64,000 bases of DNA from Roseiarcus sp963761435 (GCA_963761435.1 CAVXHJ010000010.1:930001-994000), one strand, 5' to 3'; counted from the first letter of the stretch, positions 11,074 through 20,885 are shown. The notes: generated by a model from the letters alone, not told the origin. Numbers and translations are program-made.

Positions 11074-11673
11074 TTGATCGTCGTCTTCGACATCGGCAAT
11101 GTGCTTGTGCGCTGGAATCCGCGCAACCTGTTCCGCAAAACGATGAAGGACGAGGCTCGGATGGAGCGGTTTCTCTCGACCGCGCTCGCCATGGATTTTG
11201 TCTCTCTCACCGATATCGTCGCGGATTTCTCCGCGGCTGTGACCGAGCGGGCGCGCGCATTTCCGGAATTCGCCCGCGAACTCCATCTCTTCGACGATCG
11301 GTGGGTCGAGACGCTCGGCACTCCGATCGAGGAGAACGTCGCGCTGCTTCGCCGGCTCAGAAACGCCGGCCGGCCGGTTTACGCGCTCAGCAACTTCGCC
11401 ACCGTCAAGTTCGCGATCGCCCGCCAGATGTTCGATTTCTTGAACGAGTTTGACCATGCGGTGATCTCAGGCCACGTCGGCGCGGCGAAGCCCGACCCGC
11501 GCATCTACGAGATCCTGTTCGATAAGGCGGGGAAACGGCCGCACGAATTGGTGTTCATCGACAATTCGCCCGCGAACGTCCGCGCGGCAGAAGCCCTTGG
11601 CATGGCGACGATCCACTTCCACCCGGGCGTCGATCTCGAAAGGGAACTGAAGGCGCGCGGCGCCCTGCCCTGA
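11074..11673 (+). CDS. HAD-IA family phosphatase (YihX-like)
   Basis: The 199-residue HAD hydrolase has motif I FDIGNVLVRWN (nucleophile D6), motif II YALSNF, and motifs III/IV GAAKPDPRIYEILFDKAG...VFIDNSPANVRAAEALG. DxGNV instead of DxD in motif I matches the YihX (alpha-D-glucose-1-phosphate phosphatase) subgroup. The TTG at 11074 is preferred because AAAGGA lies about seven bases upstream and the conserved strand starts immediately after. The GTG at 11032 would add an unconserved leader. It follows ettA by 43 bp. Confidence 0.85.
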   Translation: MIVVFDIGNVLVRWNPRNLFRKTMKDEARMERFLSTALAMDFVSLTDIVADFSAAVTERARAFPEFARELHLFDDRWVETLGTPIEENVALLRRLRNAGRPVYALSNFATVKFAIARQMFDFLNEFDHAVISGHVGAAKPDPRIYEILFDKAGKRPHELVFIDNSPANVRAAEALGMATIHFHPGVDLERELKARGALP

Positions 11674-11786
11674 GCAGCAAAGCGTGACCTTGGCCGGGCG
11701 CAGCTCGGCGCCGTTCCCAGGCCGGATGCATGTCGATCAGCGAGCAGCGCCGCGCGTCGCGTTCGGGGGTCGAAGCTGAACCCAAA

Positions 11787-12407
11787 TCAAGCGAGGTCGT
11801 CGATTGCCGCAAGCCGCTCAGCCTCGGCGAGGTCGTCGAGCGTGTTGACGTTGAAGAACGGATCCAGCGGCTCGGCCGGCCAGGTCACAGTCGCCAATCG
11901 GTGGCGCGCGGCCCATTGGCTGATCTTGCGGACGCCCTCGACAACCAGCGCTTCGCGCAGCCCATCGCGCAGCGTGAGGCTCCAGAGCCCGACGACGGGA
12001 TGCGATCGCCCGTTGGAGGCCGCGACCGCGAGTTCGGCGCCGTCCGCGATCACCGCCCGGCCCAGACGGGAGACAAGATCGCGCGGCAGGAACGGGCAGT
12101 CCCCCGGCGCGCTGAGAATCCACGGCGCCTTCGGCCTGTTCGCCGCGGCCCAGTCGAGCGCGGCGAGGATTCCGGCTAGCGGTCCCGGATAGCCCCCGAC
12201 CCCGTCGGCGACGATGGGCAGGCCGAACGAGGCGAAGCGCCGAGGATCGCCGTTCGCGCTGATGACCAAGCTTTCGCATTGCGGCTCGAGCCGGGCGACA
12301 ACCCGGGCGAGGATCGTGCGGCCGCCGATTTCGCGCAGCGGCTTATCCCCGCCGCGCATGCGGCGCGCCAGACCCCCCGCGAGCACCACGCCGGGCGACA
12401 GCCCCAA
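11787..12407 (-). CDS. mobA: Molybdenum cofactor guanylyltransferase MobA
   Basis: The 206-residue protein has the MobA nucleotidyltransferase signature VVLAGGLARRMRGGDKPL at its start (residues 7-24). VADGVGGYPGPLAGILAAL binds GMP/substrate, SAPGDCPFLP holds the metal-binding aspartate, and HPVVGLW and FFNVNTLDDL follow. It joins GMP to molybdopterin to make the bis-MGD cofactor for enzymes of the DMSO-reductase family. No mobB or molybdoenzyme gene is next to it. It converges with the HAD gene. Confidence 0.92.
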   Translation of the reverse strand: MGLSPGVVLAGGLARRMRGGDKPLREIGGRTILARVVARLEPQCESLVISANGDPRRFASFGLPIVADGVGGYPGPLAGILAALDWAAANRPKAPWILSAPGDCPFLPRDLVSRLGRAVIADGAELAVAASNGRSHPVVGLWSLTLRDGLREALVVEGVRKISQWAARHRLATVTWPAEPLDPFFNVNTLDDLAEAERLAAIDDLA

Positions 12408-12571
12408 GTTCAGTCGTCACGGTCGGCGTCTTGCATGCGTGAGGCGGATTCGATGTCAATCGTCGCTGGCGCCATTGCCGGACGGCCGGTTGAGCGGAAT
12501 AGGCTCGCGATCGCTTCTATCACGGCGGGGGCGCGATTGACGCTCCGCAAACGAATGGCGCAGGTTAGGAC

Positions 12572-12829
12572 ATGGCCGTCATCAAGCTCGACCTATCGGG
12601 GCTGAGGTGCCCTCTCCCGGCGCTCAAGACCCGAAAAGCCCTGAAAACCCTGACCCCTGGCGATCGGCTGGAAGTGCGTTGCACCGATCCGCTCGCGGCA
12701 ATCGACATTCCCCATCTCGTCGGAGTGACCGGCGACCGGTTGGAGGGCGTCGAGCGTGGCGAGCGCGACACAGTCTTCCTGATTGAGAAATCCTATCCGC
12801 CGGCGGCGTCAAGACCGCCGTCTGATTGA
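12572..12829 (+). CDS. TusA-family sulfurtransferase
   Basis: The 85-residue protein has the TusA/SirA fold signature DLSGLRCPLPALKTRKAL, with the sulfur-carrying Cys13 in a CPxP motif. The family relays sulfur as a persulfide, for tRNA thiolation, molybdenum cofactor biosynthesis or sulfur oxidation. Proximity to mobA is suggestive but the genes are on opposite strands and diverge. The start ATG is short of a strong Shine-Dalgarno. Confidence 0.88.
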   Translation: MAVIKLDLSGLRCPLPALKTRKALKTLTPGDRLEVRCTDPLAAIDIPHLVGVTGDRLEGVERGERDTVFLIEKSYPPAASRPPSD

Positions 12830-12940
12830 TCCTAGCCGGAGCGCACCGCGGTATTCCGCCGGGACCAGGCGGTCTCGCCAAGCGCAGACGCCAAAACGGC
12901 CCAATGGCGTCCGCTCAGGGATATTTTTGCTCGCCGCCCC

Positions 12941-12978
12941 TTGCATAAGCGTGCTCACTATATTATAAGCATGCTTAT
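12941..12978 (+). promoter_or_regulatory. Promoter and paired MarR operator-like palindromes
   Basis: A perfect 14-bp palindrome, ATAAGCATGCTTAT, spans 12965-12978. A degenerate copy (ATAAGCGTGCTCAC) starts exactly 20 bp upstream at 12945, about two helical turns away. TTGCAT (12941) and TATAAG (12964), 17 bp apart, make a plausible sigma-70 promoter overlapped by both sites. This is the classic layout for autorepression by the adjacent MarR protein. The assignment is inference from sequence symmetry. Confidence 0.65.
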
Positions 12979-13000
12979 GTTATCACTTGCTCAAAAACCC

Positions 13001-13459
13001 ATGGTCTCGCAGCCCATGGTCTCGCCGGCGCGCGAACTCGGCTTCGCGCTCCACGACGTGGCGCGCCTACTCAGGACCTATTCCGACCAGCGCGCCCGCG
13101 AACTTGGCACGACGCGGGCCCAGTGGGCGGTGCTCTCGCGCCTGCAGCGCTGCGAGGGCGTCAAGCAGAGCGAACTTGCGGAGGCGCTCGACCTCGCGCC
13201 GATCACCCTCGGGCGCCTGATCGACAAACTGACGGCTGCAGGCCTCGTCGAGCGGCGCGACGATGCGGCCGACCGCCGCGCCAACCGCCTCTACCTGACC
13301 GAAAAGGCGACGCCGGCTCTAAAGGAACTCGGCGCACTCGCCGAGGACCTGATGGGACGGGCGCTGGCGGGCGTCGACGAAACGACGATCCGCGTCATGC
13401 ACGACGGCCTCAAGGTCATCAAAGCCAACGTCAAGAATCAATTGACTCCTGGAGCCTGA
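13001..13459 (+). CDS. MarR-family transcriptional regulator
   Basis: The winged-helix protein has the MarR core GTTRAQWAVLSRLQRCEGVKQSELAEALDLAPITLGRLIDKLTAAGLVERRDDAADRRANRLYLTEKA, written here only as landmarks: helix-turn-helix around SELAEAL, wing around DRRANR. In-frame ATGs also exist at 12971, 12977 and 13016. The 12971 ATG lies inside the operator palindrome and upstream of the predicted transcription start, so 13001 is preferred. It heads a three-gene operon with an EmrA-like fusion protein and an EmrB-like exporter and probably represses it, with release by a small aromatic or amphiphilic ligand. Confidence 0.88.
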   Translation: MVSQPMVSPARELGFALHDVARLLRTYSDQRARELGTTRAQWAVLSRLQRCEGVKQSELAEALDLAPITLGRLIDKLTAAGLVERRDDAADRRANRLYLTEKATPALKELGALAEDLMGRALAGVDETTIRVMHDGLKVIKANVKNQLTPGA

Positions 13460-13463
13460 CAAA

Positions 13464-14826
13464 GTGACCCAACCAAAGTCGGCCGCCGGGCGCGATCCCG
13501 CGCCCGAGGACCCGTCCAAGCCCGCCCTACCCGCGGCGCAGCCGCTGGCCTTTACGCCGGCGAAAAGCGCCGCTCCGCCGGCGACTGGACGCGAGACAGC
13601 CCCACAAACGCCGTCCGCCCAGCCGTCGCAGCCGATCCAGTTCACGCCGGCCCGAACGCCTCCGCCGACCCCGCAATCTCCCCCGGCGGCGCGCGCCGCC
13701 GGCCGCCGAGAAGCCGATCACGATCAAGAAGAAGCGCGGCGTGAGCCGCTTCGTCATGCTGGTCGTGATCCCGCTCGTTGCGCTGGCGCTCGGCTTCAGC
13801 TGGTGGCTTAGCAGCGGGCGCTATGTCTCGACCGACAACGCCTATGTCGGCGCCGACAAGTCGCTCATCACGCCCCAGGTCACAGGCGCGATCACGGCTG
13901 TTCATGTGGTCGAAGGGCAGCAGGTCAAGGTCGGCGATCCGTTGTTCGATATCGATTCGCAGCCCTACGAGATCGCGCTCGCGCTCGCCAAGGGCCGCCT
14001 CGAAGCGGCGAAGGTCGAATTCGCCAACTTGAAATCCTCGTACCTGAGCAACGCGGAACAGATCAAAATGGGCGAGGACGCCGTCGCCGTGCGCCAGACC
14101 GACTTTGACCGGAAGAACGGTCTTGCGATCCATGGCACGGGAACCACCGCCGATCGCGACACCTCGATGGGCAACCTCATCCAGGCCAAACAGATCCTCG
14201 AATTCGTCCGTCAGCAGCAGGCGACTGTGACGGTGAAGCTCGGCGGCGGCCCCGACGCGTCGATCGACAACTTCCCCGACTACATGCAGGCGAAGGCAGG
14301 ACTCGAGGATGCCGAGCGCAATCTGCGCGACACCAAGGTGGTCGCGCCGATCGACGGCGTTGCGACGCAAGTGCCCGAGATTCAGGTTGGGCGCGTGGCG
14401 GCCGCGGGCCAGCCGGTCTTCGCGATTGTCGCCAACACCGGCCTCTGGGTCGACGCCAATCCGAAGGAATCGGACTTGACCTACGTCCACGCCGGCCTGC
14501 CGGCGCGGGTGAGCGTCGACACGTTCCCTGACCGGGAATGGAAAGGCTCGATCTGCTCGATCGCCCCGGGCACGGGGGCGCAGTTCGCGATCCTGCCGGC
14601 GCAGAACGCGACCGGAAACTGGGTGAAAGTCGTCCAGCGGGTGCCGCTCCGGTTCTGCTTCGATCCGAAGGAGGACACGACGGGCCTGCGAGCGGGCATG
14701 AGCGCCTATCTGACGATCGACACCGGGCGTACGCGCACGCTTGCCGGCACGCTTGAAGGGATCAAGCAGTGGGTCGTCGGATACGTTGACACTCTTCTCG
14801 GCGCGAGGACGGCCGTCATCCGATGA
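13464..14826 (+). CDS. emrA: EmrA-like membrane fusion protein (frameshift near 13690)
   Basis: The HlyD/EmrA-family periplasmic adaptor links an inner-membrane exporter to an outer-membrane channel. A GTG start with GGAG upstream lies five bases after the marR stop. A Pro/Ala-rich cytoplasmic leader is followed by KPITIKKKRGVSR, one membrane helix (FVMLVVIPLVALALGFSWWL), then STDNAYVGADKSLITPQVTG, a shortened hairpin and the barrel (APIDGVATQVPEIQVGRVAAAGQPVFAIV). The frame slips by one inserted base somewhere in the GC-rich run 13676-13700. Deleting one base gives a continuous 453-residue protein. A separate start at GTG 13741 is possible but would leave the leader orphaned. The stop overlaps the next ATG (ATGA). 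Confidence 0.8.
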
Positions 14827-16390
14827 ACGCGGCCGTTCCCGCTCCGCCGCTCTACGAGACCATCTCGCCAACGCTGCGATGGCTCTTGACCGTCTGCATC
14901 ATGATGGCGACAATCATGCAGGCGCTCGACACGACCATCGCCAACGTCGCCCTGCCCTATATGCAGGGTTCGCTCTCGACGACCCAGGACCAGATCAACT
15001 GGGTCCTGACCTCCTACATCGTCGCCGCGGCGATCATGACCTCGCCGCTCGGGTGGATGGCGGCCCGCTTCGGGCGCAAGCGGCTGTTCATCGTCTGCAC
15101 CGCCGGCTTCACCGTCGCCTCTATGCTGTGCGGGGTTGCGCTCACGATCGAGCAGATGGTCGCCTACCGGCTCTTGCAGGGCGTGTTCGGCGCGGCGCTG
15201 GTGCCCCTCTCCCAAGCGGTGATGCTCGACATTTTTCCCCGGCGCGGCGCGGCTCGGCGATGGCGATCTGGGGCATGGGAGTGATGCTCGGGCCGATCAT
15301 GGGTCCGACGCTGGGGGGCTTTCTCACCGACTCCTATTCCTGGCGCTGGGTATTCTTCGTCAACCTTCCATTCGGAATTCTCACCACCGCGGGCTTATGG
15401 CTCTTCATGAGCGAAACCCCGACCCGCCGGGACGTGCCCTTTTCCTGGTTCGGTTTCCTGAGCCTCTCGCTTGGCATCGGATCCTTGCAGATGATGCTCG
15501 ATCGCGGCGAACAGCTCGGCTGGTTCGATTCGCCCGAGATCATCCTCGAGACGATCCTCGCTTGCGTCGGCTTCTACTTCTTTCTCGCCGACTGCTTCAC
15601 CTCCAGCCGGCCGTTCATCACCGTTCGCATTTTCCGCGACTGGAATTTCTCCATCGCCCTCGTCTTCATGTTCCTGATCGGCATCATCCTGCTCGCGACC
15701 ATGGCCCTGGTGACGCCGTTCATCCAGAACATGCTTGGCTACCCGGTGCTGTCGAGCGGCTATCTGCTTGGCACACGGGGCATCGGCACATTCGTGGCGA
15801 TGTTCCTGGTCGGGCGCCTCAGCGGCAAGGTCGATGCGCGCCTGCTCATCTTCATCGGCCTCGTGTTGGCGACCTCGTCGCTCTGGCTGATGGTCGGCTG
15901 GTCGCTTGACGTCCCGGCGAGCGTCATCGCCATCAATTCGGTCGCGCAGGGGTTCGGCCTCGGCTTCATCTTCGTGCCGCTCAACACCATCGCCTTCGCC
16001 AGCCTGCCGGGCGAACTGCGCACCGAGGGCGCCGCTCTGTGGACGCTGATCCGCAACATCGGATCGGCGGTCGGCATCTCGATCGTCATCGCCCGGCTGA
16101 CGAGCTCGATCACCATATTCCACAGCCAGCTCGTCGAGCACGTGACGCCGTTCAACGACGCGATGCGAATGCCCAACGCCTCGATGCTCTCGGGACACGG
16201 CTTGCCGAGTCTGGCGATGCTCGAAGGCATCGTCACCCAGCAGGCGGCGGCGATGGCCTATTCGAACGATTTCCTGTTCATGACCTTCATTTCGCTCTGC
16301 GCCTTCCCGCTGCTCGCTCTCATCCGCTCGCCGAAGTCGGTGGCCGCGGCCGCGTCTCGTGAAGCCGCGGCCCATGCGGTGATGGACTAG
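14823..16390 (+). CDS. emrB: EmrB-like DHA2-family MFS drug exporter (frameshift at 15237)
   Basis: A 14-helix major-facilitator exporter (DHA2/EmrB/QacA) begins with MMATIMQALDTTIANVALPYMQGSL, where the conserved 'D1' LDTTIVNVALP motif is visible. Motif A-like MAARFGRKRLF follows and motif C VMLGPIMGPTLGGFLTD comes later. The frame breaks at the CCCC run 15237-15240. Adding one base reads LDIFPPARRGSAMAIWG and yields 522 residues, the normal length. It is translationally coupled to emrA by ATGA. With MarR and EmrA it forms a proton-driven tripartite pump for hydrophobic toxicants. Confidence 0.85.
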
Positions 16391-16629
16391 AGCCTGTTGC
16401 GTTCGGGCGGAGCCAGACTCGTCATTTGCGAGCGTGAGCGAAGCAATCCATGAGAATGTCGGGCCTTGCGTTCCCCTGGATTGCCTCGTCGCCATAGCCC
16501 GTCGGAGACGGGCGTTCGGAAGAACGCCTATCGCTCCTCGCGACTGACGATTCCAGGCCGGCGCAAGCTGCTCCAGGCCGTCGATCCGGTCGATGACGCC
16601 AATGGCGCCGGTCAGACCCAAGCCTGGAG

Positions 16630-16762
16630 GAAGCCCAGCAAAGACTCCGGGAAGCCCAGCAAAGGAAACCGGAAGCGGGGCAAAGGAATCCGGAAAGGTA
16701 TCAAAGGAAAACCCTTCCGCGGATTGGGCCTTTTCAATGGGTTACGACGATCCGGGGCAAAA
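16630..16762 (+). repeat. 21-bp-period repeat element, copy 1
   Basis: Three consecutive 21-bp units start at 16630, 16651 and about 16672 with the core GAAGCCCAGCAAAG. They are followed by a conserved tail GAAAGGTATCAAAG...GCCTTTTCAATGGGTTACGACG. A second copy with the same three units and tail lies at 38383-38512, and a diverged one at 60466-60549. The same motif order in all three argues for one dispersed element. Confidence 0.7.
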
Positions 16763-16851
16763 ACCCGCTTCTCCGCGCCGCTCCTCGAGGCGGCGCGTTC
16801 GGCGACAGGACCACTCTATCCGTGGTTTCTGATAATCGCAAGAAAAAGTCG

Positions 16852-17142
16852 CGCTCTTATGGCGTTATCTGTTGGTCGACCGGTTTGCTGTTCGTTCGTC
16901 GAACCCTTGCCGTCATGGCCGGGCTTGTCCGGCCATCCACGCCGGGCCGCCGCAAGAACGAGTCCCGCCTCGGCGCGACGGCAGGAAGGCGGACGGTCGC
17001 AAGGCTTTTCGCGCTTGCCTGCGTAGATGCGCTGGGCCTTCGGGATGGCCGGGACAAGCCCGGCCATGACGCCTTGATGGCGCCGTCCGCCACCTCCGCC
17101 ATGCTCCCGATTCCTTCCCCACAACAGCCAACGATAAGAGCG
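16852..17142. mobile_element. MITE-like element, copy 1
   Basis: The roughly 290-bp element starts CGCTCTTATGGCGTT and ends AACGATAAGAGCG, giving imperfect terminal inverted repeats. Inside is a long inverted pair built on CATGGCCGGGCTTGTC / GGACAAGCCCGGCCATG. It has no coding capacity for a transposase. It is nearly identical to copies at 17146-17441 and 38690-38978. The GGCTCTT-type end resembles ISL3-family ends. Confidence 0.75.
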
Positions 17143-17145
17143 GCT

Positions 17146-17441
17146 GGCTCTTATGGCGTTATGTGTTGGTCGACCGGTTTGCTGTTCGTTCGTCGAACCC
17201 TTGCCGTCATGGCCGGGCTTGTCCCGGCCATCCACGCCGGGCCGCCGCAAGAACGAGTCCCGCCTCGGCGCGACCGGCAGGAAGGCGGACGGTCGCAAGG
17301 CTTTTCGCGCTTGCCTGCGTAGATGCGCTGGGCCTTCGGGGATGGCCGGGACAAGCCCGGCCATGACGCCTTGATGGCGCCGTCCGCCACCTCCGCCATG
17401 CTCCCAATTCCTTGCCCACAACAGCCAACGCGATAAGAGCG
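17146..17441. mobile_element. MITE-like element, copy 2 (tandem)
   Basis: A second copy sits three bases after copy 1 in the same orientation, starting GGCTCTTATGGCGTTATG and ending ACGCGATAAGAGCG. It is almost identical in sequence, with small indels relative to copy 1. The tandem arrangement suggests local duplication or insertion of one copy into the end of the other. Confidence 0.75.
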
Positions 17442-17497
17442 AAAGCCGGCGCCAGTTGCTCTCGTCGCGCCCAACCCAGATTGAAGCCGCTCCCCGG

Positions 17498-18139
17498 CTA
17501 GAGGGCGATCGCGATCGCTTCGCGGCCTTTGGGTGTCTCGACAACGCGCATCGAAACCGGTTGGCCTTCAAAGAGGCTCGAGACTCCTGCAGCGCCAAGA
17601 ATCGAGCTGTGGAGGAAGACGTCCTTGCCAAAGTCGTCGCTGGCGACGAAGCCGAAGCCGCGAGCCCCATCAAACCATTTGACCTTGCCGGTCATATTCA
17701 CTGCGGTCGACGCGTCGGGAGGCGGTCGTCGCGGTGGCCGCTCCGGCCGTTCCACAACGCTCGCGGTGTCGACCTCGATAACCCGGACCACCTGCGCGCC
17801 TCGGGACCCGGAGCGGACGACAGCGCGAATCTTGGCGCCGGAAGGCAGCGTCTCGCGTCCGATCTGTCGTAAGGTCTTAAGATGCACGAAAGCATCGCCT
17901 CCGCCGCCCGTCAGCTCGACGAAGCCATAGCTCTTCTCGGCGTTGAACCATTTCACAATCGCCTCGACCGTCAACCCGCTGGCCAACGGATCGTCGCTCG
18001 CCGCAGAAGCGCCGAAAGCCGTGGTTGTGTCCTCTCGGTCTCGCGCCAAGCCACGCGATTCTGACGGCTCCGGGGCCTCCACAAGGCGCTCGTCCTCTTC
18101 GAACGCGAACCTGACGGGGGCTCCGCAACTGATGCACAT
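17498..18139 (-). CDS. Two-domain cold-shock protein with N-terminal CxxC
   Basis: The 213-residue protein contains two cold-shock domains. The first (residues about 57-123) has RNP1-like KSYGFVEL and RNP2-like DAFVHL. The second (about 147-213) has RGFGFVAS and DVFLHSS. They are joined by a Pro/Arg-rich linker (RPERPPRRPPP). The N-terminus MCISCGAPVRF carries a CxxC that could be half of a zinc site. Cold-shock domains bind single-stranded RNA or DNA and act as RNA chaperones. The ATG at 18139 has GGAG nine bases upstream; a longer frame reaching 18328 is not conserved-looking. Confidence 0.85.
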   Translation of the reverse strand: MCISCGAPVRFAFEEDERLVEAPEPSESRGLARDREDTTTAFGASAASDDPLASGLTVEAIVKWFNAEKSYGFVELTGGGGDAFVHLKTLRQIGRETLPSGAKIRAVVRSGSRGAQVVRVIEVDTASVVERPERPPRRPPPDASTAVNMTGKVKWFDGARGFGFVASDDFGKDVFLHSSILGAAGVSSLFEGQPVSMRVVETPKGREAIAIAL

Positions 18140-18548
18140 TACCCATTGCTCCAATCCTCCGTGACAACCCTCGCTCGGACCGCCTCCCGCTCGAAAACCC
18201 GCGCCATCCGCCATAACGCCGCAACGACCGGCGCTGCTGCGCGATCTACGCTCGCGCCGATAGCCCAAGTTCACTTTCGGGGTGCGCTCCCACCGAGCGC
18301 CCGGACATCCCACCGTCGTCCGGAACACCCGAACTCTAAGACGGCGCTGCAGCGGGGGCAGTGAGCGGCGTCACAGCGCGGGCCGGCGGAGCGGTGTATG
18401 GGTTTATTGGGGTGGCGCGGTCCCATAAACGGCGCCGGCGCGGAGAATGGCTTTTGGCAGGGCGGCGAAACGCCGCCGATTCAGCGATAAAATGCCTGAC
18501 AGTTTATGGCGCGCGCACCGCAGCGGGCGAGTAGCCCCGCTGTCTCGC
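18140..18548. other. Intergenic, no supported gene
   Basis: This holds the upstream region of the cold-shock gene and the downstream region of the sensor kinase, both on the minus strand. A perfect 7-bp stem with a 3-base loop (GGCGGCG AAA CGCCGCC, 18461-18477) lies about 70 bp past the kinase stop. It could act as a weak terminator, but no T-tract follows on the minus strand. Nothing else is recognisable. Confidence 0.5.
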
Positions 18549-20885
18549 TCACGCCACGCGCGCCATCGCGATCGCGCGCGCGCCACGCTGGACCCTCGGC
18601 AGGATGACCACCGCCACCGCCCCCTCGCCCGCGCGCGGCTGGAGACGCAGCGTCCCGCCATGGAGCTCGACCAGCGAATTGGCGATCGCAAGCCCGAGCC
18701 CCGATCCCTTCATGCCGTTGGCCATGGCAACGTCGCCCTGCTCGAAAGGCCGACCAAGGCGCGCGACATCCTCGGCGGCAATGCCCGGCCCATTGTCCTC
18801 GACCGTGAAGCGGATCAGTTCGGCGACCGTGACGGCGCCGATCGTGACCTCTCCGCCCTCAGGCGCGAACTTCACCGCGTTGCGCATCAGCGTGGTGAGA
18901 ATCCGCTCGACCGCCATGGGGTCCGCCTCGAGCATCATTTCCGAGCCGACCTCGACCTTGACTTCGATCCGTTTCTCCCGCGCTGCCGGCGCGATATCGA
19001 GCACCGCTCGGCTCACCGCCTGCTCGGCGTGGAAGCGGGCGTAGGACAGGCGTTCCCGGCCTGCTTCGAGCCGCGCCATGTCAAGAACGTCGCCAATCAC
19101 ATGCATCAGATATTCGCCGCTCGCCAGAATGTGAGCGCAGTAATCGTGGTACTTTTGCGATCCGAGCGGCCCGAAGGTCTGGCTGCCCATCAACTGCGAG
19201 AAGCCGATGATCGCGTTGAGCGGCGTTCGCAATTCGTGGCTCATGTTGGCGAGGAACTCCGCCTTGGCGCGGTTGGCGGCCTCGGCGCGCGATTTCTGCT
19301 CGTGGTAGCGCTCGGCCAGATCGGCAAGCTGCTGGGCCTGCTCCTCGAGCGACCGGCGCGACTGTTTGAGCTGAGCCACGGTGGCGAGAAGCAGCCTCTC
19401 GGAGTTCACAAGCTGCTGTTCATGCTCCTTGAGGGCGGTGATGTCCGCGCCGACCGACACATAGCCGCCGTCGTGCGTCGGGCGCTCGTTGATCTGAAGC
19501 CACCGCCCGTCGGCAAGGCGCGCTTCGTAGGTGCGCGACCGGCCGGCAAGGGCGCCGTCGCCCGGGCGGGCGAACGGGGCGCGGCGAGCGCCGGGCTGCG
19601 CCGCCTCGTCGGCGACATTGCATAGACTTTGATACTTCGAGTTGCATAACACGAGCCGGTTGCCCGAATCCCACAAGACGAACGCCTCCGAGATCGCCTC
19701 GATCGCATCACGCAGGCGCTGGTCGGAGGTTGCCGACAGTTCGGCTTCGCGCTTGCGCTCTGTGACGTCGAAGGCGATGCCGACCAGGCTAGCCGAGCCG
19801 GTCTCCGCATCCTCCAGGACATCCGCCCGTTTTCGAAGCCATACCCAACGCCCGTCCGCCGCCCGCATCCGAAACTCGATGTCGACGCACTCGCCCCGGC
19901 GCTCCGCGGCCGCTCGCGCGATCGTCTCCAGTCTGAGGTCGTCGGGGTGCACGAGAGGTTGCAGGTCAGCGATGGACCAGGAGCCGGGACGCTGATCGAA
20001 CCCGAGCAGATCGAACATCGAGGCCGACCACTGTATGCGGCCGCTCCCCAGATCCCACGTCCACAAACCGCAACATCCGCGATTGAGCGCCAAGTCGACG
20101 AGGGCGCGCCGCGCACGCTCTTCCCGTACGAGCCTGCGCTTGCCTCTGGTCTCGATCGCGTAGAGCGAGGCCGCGAAAAGAATCAAAGCAATTGTCGAGG
20201 CAAGCAGGAAGACCGTCACGACCGTGGTGCGCCACCATGCGGCGAGATGCAGGTCCACCGGCGAAGCAAAGGCCACCCGCGCCGTTGTTTTCGACAGCGT
20301 TCGCACCGCGGCAAACTGCTCGTCGCCACGCTCCGTCCGCAGGCGGATCACGCCGTCTCGATCGTCGCGCGCCGCCACGGCGCCTCGGCCGCCGGCAAGG
20401 ACCGCCAACGGAGAATCGGAGCCTGCCTGCGTCTGGTCGTATTCGACCAGACGTTCGTCGCGGTCCACGAGGATCGATTGAGCGAACCGTTCCTCGGGAT
20501 GGGCGTCGAGAACGCGCCGGAAGATTTCGGCCGCCGACACTTGCGGCTCGGCGCTCAGCGCCGCGTCCAGCTGCTCGGCAAGAAGCGTGGCCCGCATGTC
20601 GACCTCGCGGGCGGCGGCGCTGAGCGCCAGGTCGCGCTCGAACCGCAATTGCTGAAGCGTCAGGGCCATGATTCCAACGATCGCCACGGCGACCCCGATC
20701 GAGGCCGCCGACGGCGCCGACCTGAGGCGCGCCCCGGCGCTTGCGATGCGCCGACGCACCCGTCCGAGCGTCAGGACCGGGCGGCGCGCGCACGCCAGGG
20801 CGAAGCGAAACGCCGCTTCGCCGCCCAGCGCTCGAGCTGGCCCTTCCGTACAAGCGTCCCCGTTTGCCGCGCTTACACGCGTCAT
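18549..20885 (-). CDS. Membrane sensor histidine kinase with two PAS domains
   Basis: The protein is a hybrid-free histidine kinase of about 778 residues. Two membrane helices (near SIGVAVAIVGIMALTL and TVVTVFLLASTIALILFAA) bracket a periplasmic sensor region of about 160 residues. Two PAS domains follow (LVDLALNRGCCGLWTWDLGSG and RLRDAIEAISEAFVLWDSG), then a coiled stretch, the HisKA dimerisation helix with H-box FLANMSHELRTPLNAIIGF (His about 549), and a HATPase with N-box RNAVKF, G1 DNGPGI and G2 GSGLGLAI. No response regulator is adjacent, so its partner is elsewhere. The ATG at 20885 is chosen over TTG 20909 because GGGAAGG precedes it. Confidence 0.88.
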   Translation of the reverse strand: MTRVSAANGDACTEGPARALGGEAAFRFALACARRPVLTLGRVRRRIASAGARLRSAPSAASIGVAVAIVGIMALTLQQLRFERDLALSAAAREVDMRATLLAEQLDAALSAEPQVSAAEIFRRVLDAHPEERFAQSILVDRDERLVEYDQTQAGSDSPLAVLAGGRGAVAARDDRDGVIRLRTERGDEQFAAVRTLSKTTARVAFASPVDLHLAAWWRTTVVTVFLLASTIALILFAASLYAIETRGKRRLVREERARRALVDLALNRGCCGLWTWDLGSGRIQWSASMFDLLGFDQRPGSWSIADLQPLVHPDDLRLETIARAAAERRGECVDIEFRMRAADGRWVWLRKRADVLEDAETGSASLVGIAFDVTERKREAELSATSDQRLRDAIEAISEAFVLWDSGNRLVLCNSKYQSLCNVADEAAQPGARRAPFARPGDGALAGRSRTYEARLADGRWLQINERPTHDGGYVSVGADITALKEHEQQLVNSERLLLATVAQLKQSRRSLEEQAQQLADLAERYHEQKSRAEAANRAKAEFLANMSHELRTPLNAIIGFSQLMGSQTFGPLGSQKYHDYCAHILASGEYLMHVIGDVLDMARLEAGRERLSYARFHAEQAVSRAVLDIAPAAREKRIEVKVEVGSEMMLEADPMAVERILTTLMRNAVKFAPEGGEVTIGAVTVAELIRFTVEDNGPGIAAEDVARLGRPFEQGDVAMANGMKGSGLGLAIANSLVELHGGTLRLQPRAGEGAVAVVILPRVQRGARAIAMARVA

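Larger units (their letters stand above)
16391..17497. other. Repeat-rich intergenic region without supported genes
   Basis: The stretch holds a REP-like palindromic sequence near 16395-16510 (tcatttgcgagcgtgagcga...gattgcctcgtcgcc), a 21-bp-period repeat (16630-16762) and two tandem MITE-like copies (16852-17441). Small open frames inside the MITEs are translations of the repeat in several frames and are not called as genes. Confidence 0.7.

Noticed and set aside
16630..16762. CRISPR array
   Set aside because: The 21-bp units are contiguous without unique spacers of constant length and no cas gene is present.
16822..17474. Many small proteins predicted inside the 16.8-17.5 kb repeats
   Set aside because: They are translations of the MITE-like repeat in several frames on both strands, and the same peptides recur at 38.7-39.0 kb.
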